A DNA stretch of 64,000 bases from Carpediemonas membranifera (lineage: Eukaryota; Fornicata), in assembly GCA_019828565.1 (NCBI GenBank), contig JAHDYR010000032.1:94681-158680 (forward strand), written 5' to 3'. This document shows, in pieces, positions 1 to 9,458 of the stretch (its first letter is position 1; each line of letters begins with the position of its first letter). The position numbers and the translations under genes were made by a program. The notes under the pieces are model-generated. The model did not search any database. It saw only the letters and a list, made by a program, of their open reading frames with translations, and was not told the DNA's origin.

Positions 1-32
1 CCGCTTCAACTGCATTCTCAGTTAAGGGAGCT

Positions 33-485
33 GTGAATGACCAAGAACAGGTGATATTGATCGATAGCGGCTCCGCAATCACGATCATCTCCACAACCTC
101 CGTTAAGACGCTCAAACTCGTCACGCATGAGCTTGAAAAGCCATTTACTGTTCAGTCCGTTACCAATGAGCCTATCCTCATCACTCACTACGTCCAAGCG
201 CGGATCACGTTGCCCAGCACATCTGGCAACGTCATCGTCGATCTCATCCTCTACGTCATGACGCGCGCCACCGAACGTGTGCTCATTGGATGCTACGTGC
301 TTCGCGTGCTCGGTTATCTCTCCGAGAGTGGCCTCCACATCCCACTTCTTCCGGATTCACGCCCGGAGGACGCCACCGATGGCCTCCCACTCCACAAGTA
401 CCTCGACTCCCCCGTCGAGGCCGTCTCCTCAAGCGAGTTTCACACCGAGGCGTGTGAGATACACGAGCTCTCCACCAAGGCCCAG
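33..485 (+). pseudogene. Ty3-like aspartic protease fragment (element A0)
   Basis: This reading frame is open at its 5' end and has no convincing ATG. It reads like a retropepsin from a Ty3/gypsy pol: an active-site DSGS sits about 11 residues in, followed by hydrophobic strands and an LIGCYVLR segment that matches the second conserved motif (ILGxD/LIGxP type) of these proteases. At 486 the frame runs into the LTR of element X0, so the rest of this older element has been displaced. Family-level assignment is from motif and length only. Confidence 0.6.
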
Positions 486-595
486 TGTGGCGCTATACGC
501 GCCCTATTTATATAATTGTGTTTTAGTCAAGCTTAGTCGTGACGACACCCAAGTGTCGAATTAAAATCACTTCTCCCAGCCTTTTTGGTTCCACA
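486..595 (+). repeat. 5' LTR of chromovirus X0
   Basis: The segment begins TGTGGCGC and ends TTCCACA, so it has TG...CA ends, and it directly precedes the X0 gag start. At 110 bp it is the same size class as the other LTRs in the window. No second copy is present because the 3' part of X0 is lost at the junction with the DIRS-like element, so this call rests on the ends, the palindrome that follows and the gag position. Confidence 0.65.
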
Positions 596-605
596 GTAAT
601 TACTG
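594..605 (+). promoter_or_regulatory. Palindrome at X0 LTR/internal junction
   Basis: CAGTAATTACTG is a perfect 12-bp palindrome that includes the last two bases (CA) of the LTR. It occupies the place where a tRNA primer-binding site should start, and no TGG follows the LTR. Confidence 0.7.
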
Positions 606-610
606 CTAGC

Positions 611-1508
611 ATGAACCAGCTTCAATCAATTGACCTTTTCCTTGCCCCATTCCTCACCAAAACCACCCAACGCGAGTGGGAGGAATTCCGCGAGGCCTAC
701 TATGCCTATCGCGCCAAGGGTGGAACGATCGCCATCAAGCACTTGATCGCTCGTACCGTGTGGCAGATCTTCGTCCTACGGGATCCTACCCTCGAGGCCG
801 CACCGGCCAATCTTCCAGCCCTCGAGGCCCCAGCGGACGCTGACGACGACGACGAGGACTACGAAGACGATGATGACGACGATGACGACGATGATCAGGA
901 ACTCGAAGTGGCTGAACAGCCGCTATTCCCCGACGACCAAGAGTCCTCTCACATCCTCAAGAGGATTAACGCCATGTTCCAGCCGCTAGATCGTCGTGAA
1001 GCCCTGGATCGCTTCGAGCGTATCACTTGCCAGTCCAGAGGCTCCCTCCATGACAACGTCCTCCGGTACGTGCACGCTTACCAGACCCAGCTTGAAAACT
1101 GTGGCGAAGTGCGCCCCTCAAACAAGCAACTCGTGCGCTGCTTCGTGCAGAATATCCAGCCCGAGCGCTTGCGCGACCGCGTGACCACGTACCAGGACCG
1201 CCGCAACCTCGACGTCACCTTCAGGGCTGCCATCGAACAAGCCCGTCACGTGGAGCAAGTCACTCGCGAGGGTGACCGCTTGCGTGCCGCCGAGCGGCCC
1301 AGCAAGGGCCAGGCCCGCTCCGATGTCGTCACCTGCTCGTTCTGTGGCAAGAGCGGTCACACTGCTGACCGCTGCTTCGCCAAGAAGGACAAGGTTAAGT
1401 CCCGTAATAAACGGGCCACCTATTTTGAGCTGTTAACCATCAACCCTTCGGATTCGGGAGAACCGGTGCCTCAGGCCGTTTTCGAGGTATCAATCCCAGG
1501 GGTCCAAG
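611..1508 (+). CDS. X0 gag and start of protease (first part of split gag-pol)
   Basis: The ATG at 611 lies 15 bases after the LTR. The protein has an acidic run (about residues 75-95, mostly D/E), a retrotransposon gag core (QPLDRREALDRFE and following), a CCHC zinc knuckle CSFCGKSGHTADRC, and then a linker leading to the protease. The frame is cut at 1508 by element E1. The duplicated CAAG (1505-1508 and 7786-7789) shows that the frame originally continued at 7790 with the protease DTGA motif, so gag and pol form one polyprotein. The gag core resembles that of element EA, so the two are relatives. Confidence 0.85.
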
Positions 1509-1649
1509 TGTGGCGACAACAGTATTTACACATAACCTGCGAAGCAGGGGTGAGTGTGCCCGTAGTTATAAATATTGTTGCCCCAGAATAAAATGACCAC
1601 ATCATCTCCAGCAGTTTAAAGACATTCCAGAACTGTGAACAAGAGGCTG

Positions 1650-2128
1650 ATGCCGTGTTCGCTGTGCAGCCGCCCTGGCCACAACAGGACTAGTTGTCCG
1701 TATAGGGCTCTAATCAACCGTGAGGATGGCAGAACAATCCTCTCGGTCATGATGGAGCTCATTGAAGGCAACGATCTTGCCAAAGAGCTGTCCACTGACC
1801 GGGTTGCTTCATGGGCAGTCAAAATCCTCCAAGGTAACTTCACAAACTTTTTAACACTTAGATAGGAACTGCTGTGCTCACAGAGCCGCCAATTGGCCTC
1901 TGTACTCCAGCGACGCCACGTTACTCGTCGTCCGGTCACCAGTCAAGCTCGCAAATCAGCGTGGACTCTTCTACGACCGGCAGTCATGCCCAGTACCTGT
2001 CAATTCCCGTTCCAGTTGATCGCCTTCCTGCAATCTACTCTCTTCTCGCCGAGGCCTTCCGCCCGCCGGACACCGCGGATCATTCTCAGCCTTCAGAAGG
2101 GCTCGACGACAGCATGTTTGCCAATTAA
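1650..2128 (+). CDS. Tc1-1 accessory gene, zinc-knuckle protein, one 32-nt intron
   Basis: The gene is read as 1650-1833 joined to 1866-2128, giving 148 residues. The intron (1834-1865) starts GTAACT, contains TTTTTAAC and ends GATAG; splicing keeps the frame, while the unspliced frame stops at once. The N-terminus holds one CX2CX4HX4C zinc knuckle (CSLCSRPGHNRTSC), the type found in gag and some RNA/DNA-binding proteins. The rest is Ser/Pro/Thr-rich with a helical VPVDRLPAIYSLLAEAF stretch. It converges with the transposase, 73 bp apart. No family is recognised beyond the knuckle. ATG 1650 is the first ATG; an upstream GTG at 1635 is less likely. A nucleic-acid-binding helper of transposition, or a captured gag piece, are possible readings. 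Confidence 0.6.
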
Positions 2129-2201
2129 ATGTTATCCTATGTTTCAATGAGCTTTAGTTCGCCATAGCTGAACCCGTTGCTAGCTGACACAAAATGCACA
2201 T

Positions 2202-3215
2202 TTAGAAGAAGCCACAGTGGCGGTACGCTCCAGGCACATCGAAGAACTTGTGGAGCTGATCGAACAACCGGATGATATACTCCGCATGATTCTCGCCAGG
2301 TGGCTTGATGGCGGCCAGTTTCCGCTTGATCGCACCGAAGACAAGCTCAATAGGGTTGAGATGCGGAGCATAACCTGGAAGGAAGATAAATCCGACACCG
2401 TATAGGTCAGACAGCCGCTCATACAGTGTGGTATCTGTTGTTCGGTGACTCCTGGCGTTGTCTAGGACAAGCACCTTGTGCTGTCCGGCGATGAGGCTGA
2501 GCGTCTTGTGTAACACAGGCATAAAGTCCTCCGCCTTGTAGGTCCCAGTAGTGAGCGCTCGGTGTAGAATGCCCTCGTAGCCGAGTACGGCGCAGACAGA
2601 GATTCTCTTACCGTGAGTTCCCCCGCTAGTTTTGACGACGTGCTGTCCAGCCGGGAACCAGGAATACCGTCGGCTGTCATGTGGATCAAAGCTAGTCTCG
2701 TCTAGAAAGACCAGATCGGTCATTGCGTGCCTGGCACGCACGTATACGGCGTAGTTCGCCCAGAACTCCGCCTCGCGGATGGGAGAACACTCCTTCCAAC
2801 GCTTGTCTCCGAGCTTGTAGCTGTATCCAAGCTTCTTGAGAGCCAGCCTAACCGTCTCCGAGGATATTGATGTCGTCGTTGCGAGTTCCAGCTCTTTCTT
2901 AATCGCAGCAACTGTTACGACGTCATCTTGCTCCACGTGACGCATCATGATTGTCTGCAGGATTCTTCCGTCCCGTTCGAACTTTGTTATACGCTTCTTC
3001 CTCTCCTTCTTCTCTGTAGCTCCTTCTCTGGCCTTTCTGTGGGCCTTGATGATTCTACGGACTGTAGAGATGGATATGGCATGCTCTAAATGTTCCACGA
3101 TCTTTGGGGCACTAACACCGTGTTCATGGAACAGTATTACTGCCGAACGGGTCTCTACAGGGCTTGTCATCCTCGTTTGAATTTTGACCATGACTCCTGA
3201 CTTTGATGTGGTCAT
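2202..3215 (-). CDS. Tc1/mariner transposase, DD37E (Tc1-1)
   Basis: The protein has 337 residues, the usual length for the family. An N-terminal helix-turn-helix region (SAVILFHEHGVSAPKI and onwards) is followed by the catalytic triad: Asp in FLDETSF, Asp in LVLDNARSH and Glu in NPIELVFG. There are 37 residues between the second Asp and the Glu, so it is DD37E rather than the classical DD34E. The ATG at 3215 lies inside the right inverted repeat; MVKIQ slightly downstream is an alternative. The frame is intact. The enzyme would cut and paste the element at TA sites in the nucleus. Confidence 0.93.
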   Translation of the reverse strand: MTTSKSGVMVKIQTRMTSPVETRSAVILFHEHGVSAPKIVEHLEHAISISTVRRIIKAHRKAREGATEKKERKKRITKFERDGRILQTIMMRHVEQDDVVTVAAIKKELELATTTSISSETVRLALKKLGYSYKLGDKRWKECSPIREAEFWANYAVYVRARHAMTDLVFLDETSFDPHDSRRYSWFPAGQHVVKTSGGTHGKRISVCAVLGYEGILHRALTTGTYKAEDFMPVLHKTLSLIAGQHKVLVLDNARSHRTTDTTLYERLSDLYGVGFIFLPGYAPHLNPIELVFGAIKRKLAAIKPPGENHAEYIIRLFDQLHKFFDVPGAYRHCGFF

Positions 3216-3262
3216 TTTATTCTGGGGCAACAATAGCAATAATAATAACTGAGGCACTGACA

Positions 3263-3642
3263 CTACCCCCCTCGAGCTGTAAGTGGGGCGTATGAATGAT
3301 GGTGCCGAAGATATGTTTTGATGTCATCAAATCTTTCGGTCAGATCTCGAGGATATTCTCCACGATATTCGCCAGGAGTCTGGGTTCGAGTCCCGGGATG
3401 GTCACTTTTGTCGAACAGCGGATCAATTGATGAGCGAGTTGTTCGTGATGACGGTATGATGTCCAGAATGAGCCTGGTGTGTTCGAAACGCGAAGGATAC
3501 TGTTAGAAAGTCCTTCTTCCCCCCCTTTTCCTGCTATCGGTTCTCGATGAGGGAATGCATGATGTTCCTGTTCGAACTGCGTTCGTTCGGATGAATGGTT
3601 GTACAATAAGCAACATCAACATCAGATTAGGATGGGCTGATG
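3263..3642 (-). other. E1 3' untranslated region with polypurine tract
   Basis: This 380-bp stretch lies between the E1 pol stop and its 3' LTR. It contains the minus-strand polypurine tract next to 3263. No other gene is supported; short frames here have no recognisable features. Confidence 0.6.
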
Positions 3643-6600
3643 TTAAAGTCGCTTTTCCAGCTTTGAGCGCTCGTCGGGCGGTAGCGTCAACAAGTAACTG
3701 TCTAATGCGACGAGCTGGCGGTTCTCTGCATCTAGAGGTTCCCACGTAGCCTCTGAGCGTTCGAATCCTGCCCAGAGGATCTTGATCAGGCCTGGTTCCT
3801 TCCTCAGGTCGTGATCCAGGATGGCTTCGACGACAAGTTCGTCGTGATCCAGGGCCGCCATTTTGAGGGCCGCCTCTGGGCTGACGGGCGCTGCGATCAT
3901 GCGCTCCCCGTGGATGTGGACCACCTTCTTCGTAATGAGGTCCTTCAGTCGGTAGACGTTGGGGTCTTCGCCACGACCCAGGACCTTAAGTGGTCCCCGG
4001 AGGAAGGGTGAGAGCTTCTGGGGCTTCCTGCTCGGGATGATAAACGCGAACTCGTGCGGCCTCCACCTGTGGGTAGTCTTGAAGTGATCTCCCCGGCGCT
4101 TAGCCGCGTTGTACTCCTCCACAGCATGCTTGCTCAGTGCGCGGATGCGGCCGAGGGCCTCGATGTGACTGGCGAGAGCTGTAGATGCGCGATCGGGGTC
4201 GGTGTAGCTGCGTGGGGTCTTCAAGTGTCGAGGGCTGATGCCCAGTAAGGCCTCGAGGGGTGATATTCCCCCAAGAGTGCGATGTGGAGCGGAGTTGACG
4301 AGGAATTGGGCCATATAAAGCCATCGTTGCCATTCGTTGGACTCTGCTTCCATCATGAGTTTGCGTAGAGCGCGCACGGCCGTGCCATTCGCTCGCTCAA
4401 CTATACCCGAGCTCTGTGGATGGTAGGCTGTAGCAATGTGGTGCTTGAGGGTCAATTCACTCGTAAGCTTCTCCATAAGCTTGTTGCGGTACTGGGATCC
4501 TCCATCGGTGTGGATCTCCTGAGGAATGCCGAAGCGGCCAGCGAATGCGAGTAGGGCCTGTGCGGCTGAGTCTGCCGACGTGTCCCGGACTGGAACTAGG
4601 TCGACGTACTTGGTAAAGGAGTCAATGATGGTGATGATATATCGATTGCCCCTAGTGGATTCGGGCAGGGGCCCGATCGTGTCCAGCTGGACTGTCTCGA
4701 ACGGCTCTACCCTCTGCGTGCTATGCCACGCGGTCTGGCGCGCTTGGATCTGTCGAGTCTTCAGACATGCCGGACAGGTCCGAACGAAGGCGTCGATGTA
4801 GGGGTCAATGGTCTCGCGTTGAGCTGGCGTTGCCAGCCTGCGGATGATTCTGGCTGATGGGTGGCCGGCGGATCCTCCATGAAGGGTCCGGAGGATGGCG
4901 CGGGCGTCTTCTGGTATGTCGTCAGTGGTCAGGAAGCAGCAGCGACTAAGAGCGTCTGCTACAGCGTTGTCCTCCCCTGCCACATGTGATATCTCCGCGG
5001 GGAACTGCTGGAGGGTGATCCTCCAGCGCATTACCTTCGGTGAGCAGTCCGAGCGCTTCATGAGGTAGACGATATTGCGATGGTCCGTGTGGACGTGTAG
5101 GTCCGTGGCCATGGTGAACAGGGGCTGCATGTCTGATCTGGTGAGTGCACTAAGGATACCATACAGTTCCTTATCATAGGTGCACCAGCGGCGTTGCACA
5201 TCAGTTAGTCTCTTGGAGAATAACGTGACGGGCTGATGTTGGCCGTCCGCAGCGATCTGGTATAGAATACCGCCGACCGCGTTGTCGGACGCGTCTGTAT
5301 AGAGATGCCAGGGTAGACCCGGGTCCGGCTGGGTGAGGGTGATGGCCTCCGCTGTGGCCTCCTTGAGGCTCTGGAGGGCCTGTTCTTGTGGATCACCCCA
5401 CTCCTTGGCCTTGATTGCGTCATAGAGCGGGCCAAGAAGCTCCTGTGCGCGCGGAAGGTGCTCAGCGATGTAATTGAACATGCCAGCGATGCGTCGCATG
5501 TCCTTGACAGAGGTGGGAGATGTGATGTCGTTGAGGGCCTTGGCTCTCTCGGGGTCCACGCTGCGACCTTGCTCCGAGATGTCGAAGCCGACGACCTTGA
5601 CCTTACGGGAGGCGAACTTGCACTTCGCGAGGTTAAGTCTCAAGTCATGGCGATCGAGTAGCACTAAGGTGTGCTCTAGCGTCTGGAGGAATTCCTCCTG
5701 TGTCTTTGCGTGGATGAGGATGTCATCAATGTAGACCATAACACCCTTGTGAAGCACGGGTGCGAGGACTCCTTGCATGACTCTTTGGAAGTGAGACGGC
5801 GCATTTGCTAGGCCGAATGGCACCCGCACGAACTCGTCATACGCGTCTGGGGTGATCATAGCTGTCTTGCGGACGTCGTCCGGGTGGACTGGGACTTGAT
5901 GATACCCGGACGTGAGGTCCAGCGCCGCGAAGAAGCGTGAGCCGGATGCTTCCCGTACAAACGACTTCAAGTCGGGGAGGGGGAAGTGGTCCTTGACTGT
6001 GATCCTATTGAGAGCTGTATAGTCAATACACAGTCTGATGGCGCCGGATGCCTTGTCTACGACGACAATGGGAGAGGCAAACGGTCCCTGTGAGGCCCGT
6101 GTGATACCTGCCGATCGCAGGCGCTGCAGCTCTTCTCTGACTTGCTCACGGCGTCTGGGATTGAGGCGGCGGGGCTTGGCTTGCACGAGGTGCTGTTCGT
6201 CCACTAGCGGGATGCGCATGGCGGGCACCTTGGCTCCTCCAGGCGCCAGGCCGTCAAAAACGTGAGGGTGCTGCTCCAATATCGCTGTGATCGGTTGCTT
6301 AAGCTCCTCGATCTCAATGTTGGGCTGTACGTTGTCGGCCAGCAGTAATTCTTCTGCTGGTCTGAAAGGAATATCGTCCCCTTCGTCTGCTGCGGTTTCT
6401 TTCACGAGCTTAACAAAAAGGCCATCGGAAGTGAGGCATCCGAGGCTTCTCAGAATATCGCAGCCTATGAGGATCAGGGGTTTTTTCCCTGGTATGATGT
6501 CGAGGTTGGCAGTGAAGCGGGTCTCGTGGCCAGTTAGGGCCACTCGGAGGTCCGCGGAGGTCCGGCCATTAGCGGTGGCCACTGACTGGTCTGCCAGTAA

Positions 6601-6906
6601 ATAATGCCGCGTAGGGCCCGTTGAATGGGGTAGGGCGAGATCCTTTGCTAGTCCCTCCGAAACTCCTGAACGTCTGGCGCATGAATCAATGTGGAACACG
6701 TACTCTTGGCCATTTATATGGCCCGTAGTCTTGAGCACGTCGTCCTCGGTGTCGATCTCGGCATCGTCAAGGATCATGGCCTCGAACGGGGTCTTGGCCT
6801 TGAGCTCAGATTTGGCTCTGAGGCCGCCGCCCGACTCCCCTGGAGCGTGTCTTCTCTGAACGGGGACACTCGTTCCGCCAGTGATTGCCCTGGCAGATGG
6901 GGGCAA
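3643..6906 (-). CDS. E1 pol: protease, RT, RNase H, integrase, chromodomain
   Basis: This long open frame (1087 residues from the TTG at 6906; it lacks its own ATG and overlaps gag by 133 nt in the -1 frame) is a complete Ty3/gypsy pol. The order is an aspartic protease with DSCA instead of DTGA/DSGA, an RT with FGLANAP and YIDD, an RNase H with YTDASD, an integrase zinc finger (LHGGSAGH...CPAC), an integrase core with D, D and E (QLDTIGPL, HTDGGSQY, SGIVERAN), and a C-terminal chromodomain (LWAGFERSEATWEP). Expression from gag by frameshifting is likely, but I see no clear slippery heptamer. The protease Gly to Cys change is odd and is shared with element E4. Confidence 0.93.
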   Translation of the reverse strand: MPPSARAITGGTSVPVQRRHAPGESGGGLRAKSELKAKTPFEAMILDDAEIDTEDDVLKTTGHINGQEYVFHIDSCARRSGVSEGLAKDLALPHSTGPTRHYLLADQSVATANGRTSADLRVALTGHETRFTANLDIIPGKKPLILIGCDILRSLGCLTSDGLFVKLVKETAADEGDDIPFRPAEELLLADNVQPNIEIEELKQPITAILEQHPHVFDGLAPGGAKVPAMRIPLVDEQHLVQAKPRRLNPRRREQVREELQRLRSAGITRASQGPFASPIVVVDKASGAIRLCIDYTALNRITVKDHFPLPDLKSFVREASGSRFFAALDLTSGYHQVPVHPDDVRKTAMITPDAYDEFVRVPFGLANAPSHFQRVMQGVLAPVLHKGVMVYIDDILIHAKTQEEFLQTLEHTLVLLDRHDLRLNLAKCKFASRKVKVVGFDISEQGRSVDPERAKALNDITSPTSVKDMRRIAGMFNYIAEHLPRAQELLGPLYDAIKAKEWGDPQEQALQSLKEATAEAITLTQPDPGLPWHLYTDASDNAVGGILYQIAADGQHQPVTLFSKRLTDVQRRWCTYDKELYGILSALTRSDMQPLFTMATDLHVHTDHRNIVYLMKRSDCSPKVMRWRITLQQFPAEISHVAGEDNAVADALSRCCFLTTDDIPEDARAILRTLHGGSAGHPSARIIRRLATPAQRETIDPYIDAFVRTCPACLKTRQIQARQTAWHSTQRVEPFETVQLDTIGPLPESTRGNRYIITIIDSFTKYVDLVPVRDTSADSAAQALLAFAGRFGIPQEIHTDGGSQYRNKLMEKLTSELTLKHHIATAYHPQSSGIVERANGTAVRALRKLMMEAESNEWQRWLYMAQFLVNSAPHRTLGGISPLEALLGISPRHLKTPRSYTDPDRASTALASHIEALGRIRALSKHAVEEYNAAKRRGDHFKTTHRWRPHEFAFIIPSRKPQKLSPFLRGPLKVLGRGEDPNVYRLKDLITKKVVHIHGERMIAAPVSPEAALKMAALDHDELVVEAILDHDLRKEPGLIKILWAGFERSEATWEPLDAENRQLVALDSYLLTLPPDERSKLEKRL

Positions 6907-7670
6907 GGGGTCTTCGGGGGCCTGTTGGTCGGATGGATGTCGTTCGGACGCGGCTTGGAGGTGGGAGCCGCTTCCTTGGCCTTGATGGGGAGGGCCTGCT
7001 TGGTGCTGGAGGATTCGTCAGTGTCGGGGTCGCTGTTGGCCTTGGTTCTGGCCTTCTTGGTGCGCACTAGATCGTAGCCGTAGCGCGTCATGTCCAGGCG
7101 AAGCTGGTCTTCAACCCGGGCGGCCTCGGTGATGAGTTTGTACACGTCCTCGAGCTTGGTTGGCTTTCGGAGGTCATACTCCGTGCGGACGACACGTTGG
7201 AAAGCGTCAGGTGCCAGATGGGAGAGGCACAGCTTGGTGGCTTTTTCGATGACGGTATCGTCGTCGCGGGAGAGGTTCTCCTCTTCGGAGAATGTGCCCT
7301 TTGTGTAGAGCTGGAAGATGTCCTGGAATGCGTTGATGTACTTGCGCACAAGGACGGTGCGGGTGTTGAGGTCGGTGATAGTGGATTCACAGCGGACCTT
7401 GCTCAGCTCGGCGAGCCATTGGCGGGATGTCTGAGGGCCGACGAGCTTGTCGAGGTGCTTGAAGAGCTCCTCTTCGGTGATGGTTTCAGCGTTGAGGTCG
7501 AACTGTCGCTGAATGAGATCCGACAAGGCGTCGGTGAGGAAAAGGGAGGCTTTCGCGTCAGGTGCGAACACCTTGAGGCGTTGGACTTGCCTCTTGAAGG
7601 AGCGGACGCTCTCGCGGTCGAGGTTAATAGCGTCGAGCTCTGGAATTGTCATTTGGGTTTTGGCAAACAT
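6774..7670 (-). CDS. E1 gag
   Basis: The ATG at 7670 follows the 5' LTR closely. The 298-residue frame has the helical Ty3 gag core and a basic Ser/Pro/Lys tail. As it stands the frame has no zinc knuckle, but another frame near 6865-6905 reads CPICQGNHWRNEC, a CX2CX3HX4C knuckle. A single extra C in the run of five on the coding strand (G run at about 6899-6903) would explain this. So gag probably ended with a knuckle and now has a one-base indel, real or from assembly. Confidence 0.8.
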   Translation of the reverse strand: MFAKTQMTIPELDAINLDRESVRSFKRQVQRLKVFAPDAKASLFLTDALSDLIQRQFDLNAETITEEELFKHLDKLVGPQTSRQWLAELSKVRCESTITDLNTRTVLVRKYINAFQDIFQLYTKGTFSEEENLSRDDDTVIEKATKLCLSHLAPDAFQRVVRTEYDLRKPTKLEDVYKLITEAARVEDQLRLDMTRYGYDLVRTKKARTKANSDPDTDESSSTKQALPIKAKEAAPTSKPRPNDIHPTNRPPKTPCPHLPGQSLAERVSPFREDTLQGSRAAASEPNLSSRPRPRSRP

Positions 7671-7681
7671 GAGTCTGTACT

Positions 7682-7785
7682 AGAATCGATTCTGTGGCGA
7701 CAACAGTATTTACACATAACCTGCGAAGCAGGGGTGAGTGTGCCCGTAGTTATAAATAGCAATAATAATAACTGAGGCACTGACA
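7682..7785 (-). repeat. 5' LTR of E1 with junction palindrome
   Basis: The LTR is 7693-7785 (93 bp), matching the split copy at 1509-3262. The palindrome AGAATCGATTCT (7682-7693) begins at the terminal base of the LTR on the element's sense strand. The target duplication CAAG lies at 7786-7789. No tRNA-type primer-binding site is visible. Confidence 0.92.
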
Positions 7786-7789
7786 CAAG

Positions 7790-9324
7790 GTGTCCGCGCG
7801 CTTTTCGACACCGGTGCAACAGCCAACTTTATCAGTCGCGAGCTTTTGAAGCAGCTCAAACCAATTCTTACGCGACGCATTTCTCCCCGCAAGGTACAGT
7901 TCGGCAGTGGACAAATTGTGAACGTCACTGAAGAAGCCGTTCTAGAGCTCGACCTCGGGAGATGTGTTACTTCAGGACGCCAGCTCACGGCGTTGGCCCC
8001 TTGTCTGGTACTAGAACGACTACCATATCCTGTTGTTCTGGGATACCCCCTACTTAACGAGCTAGGCGTTGTCAGGTTCGCTTTAGGCGAGCCAGATGAC
8101 GTTTCCGATACCGACAGTGAGATAGACGTGGATCTCAACGTCGCAGTGACCGATGACCAGGTAGAACCCCAATGCCTGGTCCCCGAACTGACAGCGGAGA
8201 TCGACGCGATCCGCAAACGACTCCCAGATCTGTTTGGAGGTCTGACAGCCACGCCAGCACGCGTAACCCCGTTTGATATCGAACTGGAGGACGGTTCAAC
8301 GACCAATTGTCCACCGTACCGATACTCAGACGCGGTACTCGAGGAGATCAGACGCCAAACGTCCGAGCAAGAGGAGTTGGGCATTATCCAACTCTCAGAG
8401 AGTCACTACAACAGTCCCATAGTGGCAGTCACCAAACGGGACGGAACGATCAGGCTGTGTTTAGACTTTCGACGAGTCAACGACATCACTCGGCCCGACG
8501 ACCACCCCCTACCGTTAATCGACGATCTCATCGGGACCCTAGAGGGCAAGCAGTTTTTCGCAGCCATTGACCTCTCCAAGGCCTTTCTTCAAATTCCGCT
8601 TACTCCTCGTGCCCGTGCAATCACCGCGTTCGTCGCGGCAGGACGCAAGTACGAGTACCTGCGCATGCCATTCGGTTTGCGCAACGCCGCCATTCACTGC
8701 CAACGCTGCCTGGAAGAGGTACTAGGGCCCTCTCTGTACATCCAAGCCCTTGTCTACATCGACGACGTCGTCGTCTTTGGTGAGGACAAGGAAAGCTTCT
8801 GCAGAACTTGTCGGACGTCCTTGAGCGGCTCGACGCCGCCGGCCTCCGCATCAACCCTAGAAAGACGATCCTTGCAGCCCGCAGCATCGATTACCTCGGC
8901 TGGCATGTTTCCGCCGAGGGCAAGTCCATCAGTGAAGACCGCTTGGACCCGATCCGCATTCTGAAGGCCCCAAGCAACGTCTCAGAGGCCCGGAGCTTGC
9001 TTGGCCTCGTCAACTATTTCAGGCCGATGATTCCGAGCTTCGCGGAAACGGCTGAGCCAATCCTTGCGCTCACGCGGTCTGGCGTCGCGTGGCGGTGGGA
9101 CAGCACAACGAGGCTCTGGAGGCAATCAAAGCGACACTCCTGAGCGGCTCAGTGCTCGCTCACCCTCGCCCTGGTGAACCTCTCCACCTCTATACCGACG
9201 CCAGTGACATAGGCGTCGGCGCCGTACTCACGACAGGGACAGGCTCCGACATGAGGGTCGTGTCCTACTTCTCCAAGACACTGACCCCGGTCCAACGCCG
9301 CTGGTCGACTTATGACCAAGAAGG
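7790..9324 (+). pseudogene. X0 protease, RT and RNase H (second part, two frameshifts)
   Basis: After the E1 insertion the X0 polyprotein resumes with the protease (FDTGATANF), then a connector with an acidic stretch, RT (LCLDFRRVN, MPFGLRNA, YIDDVVVFG) and the start of RNase H (YTDASDIGVGAVL). One base is missing near 8800 (just after ESF) and another near 9105, so three frames are needed. At 9324 the frame is cut by element E2; AAGG is duplicated at 9321-9324 and 14182-14185. The frameshifts mean the copy is dead unless they are sequencing errors. Confidence 0.88.
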
Positions 9325-9458
9325 TGTCGCAGGCGCAGCCGGCGCAGCCCGACTCATGACGACCTTAGACTGCGCGAGTCGTGGAGTCACACAGGGTGAC
9401 TCCACGTGAGTCACTTCATCAGGGAATAAACCTTTATGCACTCAGAGCTCACACCACA
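9325..9458 (+). repeat. 5' LTR of E2
   Basis: This is the left 134-bp LTR. It contains GGGAATAAACC, a possible polyadenylation signal, and an ATG at 9436 from which the gag frame is open, so translation may start inside the LTR. Confidence 0.93.

Larger units (their letters stand above)
1575..3233 (-). mobile_element. Tc1/mariner element Tc1-1 (1659 bp, TA target duplication)
   Basis: Perfect 30-bp terminal inverted repeats lie at 1575-1604 and 3204-3233, each reading TTGTTGCCCCAGAATAAAAT from the outside. TA is duplicated at 1573-1574 and 3234-3235. Removing the element restores the E1 LTR exactly, as proved by the intact copy at 7693-7785. It carries a DD37E transposase on the minus strand and a second, spliced gene on the plus strand. 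The two genes are convergent. Confidence 0.95.
1509..3262 (-). repeat. 3' LTR of chromovirus E1, split by a Tc1/mariner element
   Basis: Bases 1509-1574 plus 3236-3262 together make a 93-bp LTR that matches 7693-7785. On the minus strand it starts TGTCAGTG and ends GCCACA. A Tc1/mariner element sits inside it at a duplicated TA. The purine tract GAGGGGGGTAG on the minus strand just inside 3263 is the polypurine tract, so this is the 3' LTR of a minus-strand element. Confidence 0.9.

Noticed and set aside
3378-3405. GGTTCGAGTCCCGGG looks like a tRNA T-arm
   Set aside because: No matching acceptor stem, D-arm or anticodon arm lies upstream; it is in the 3' region of E1.
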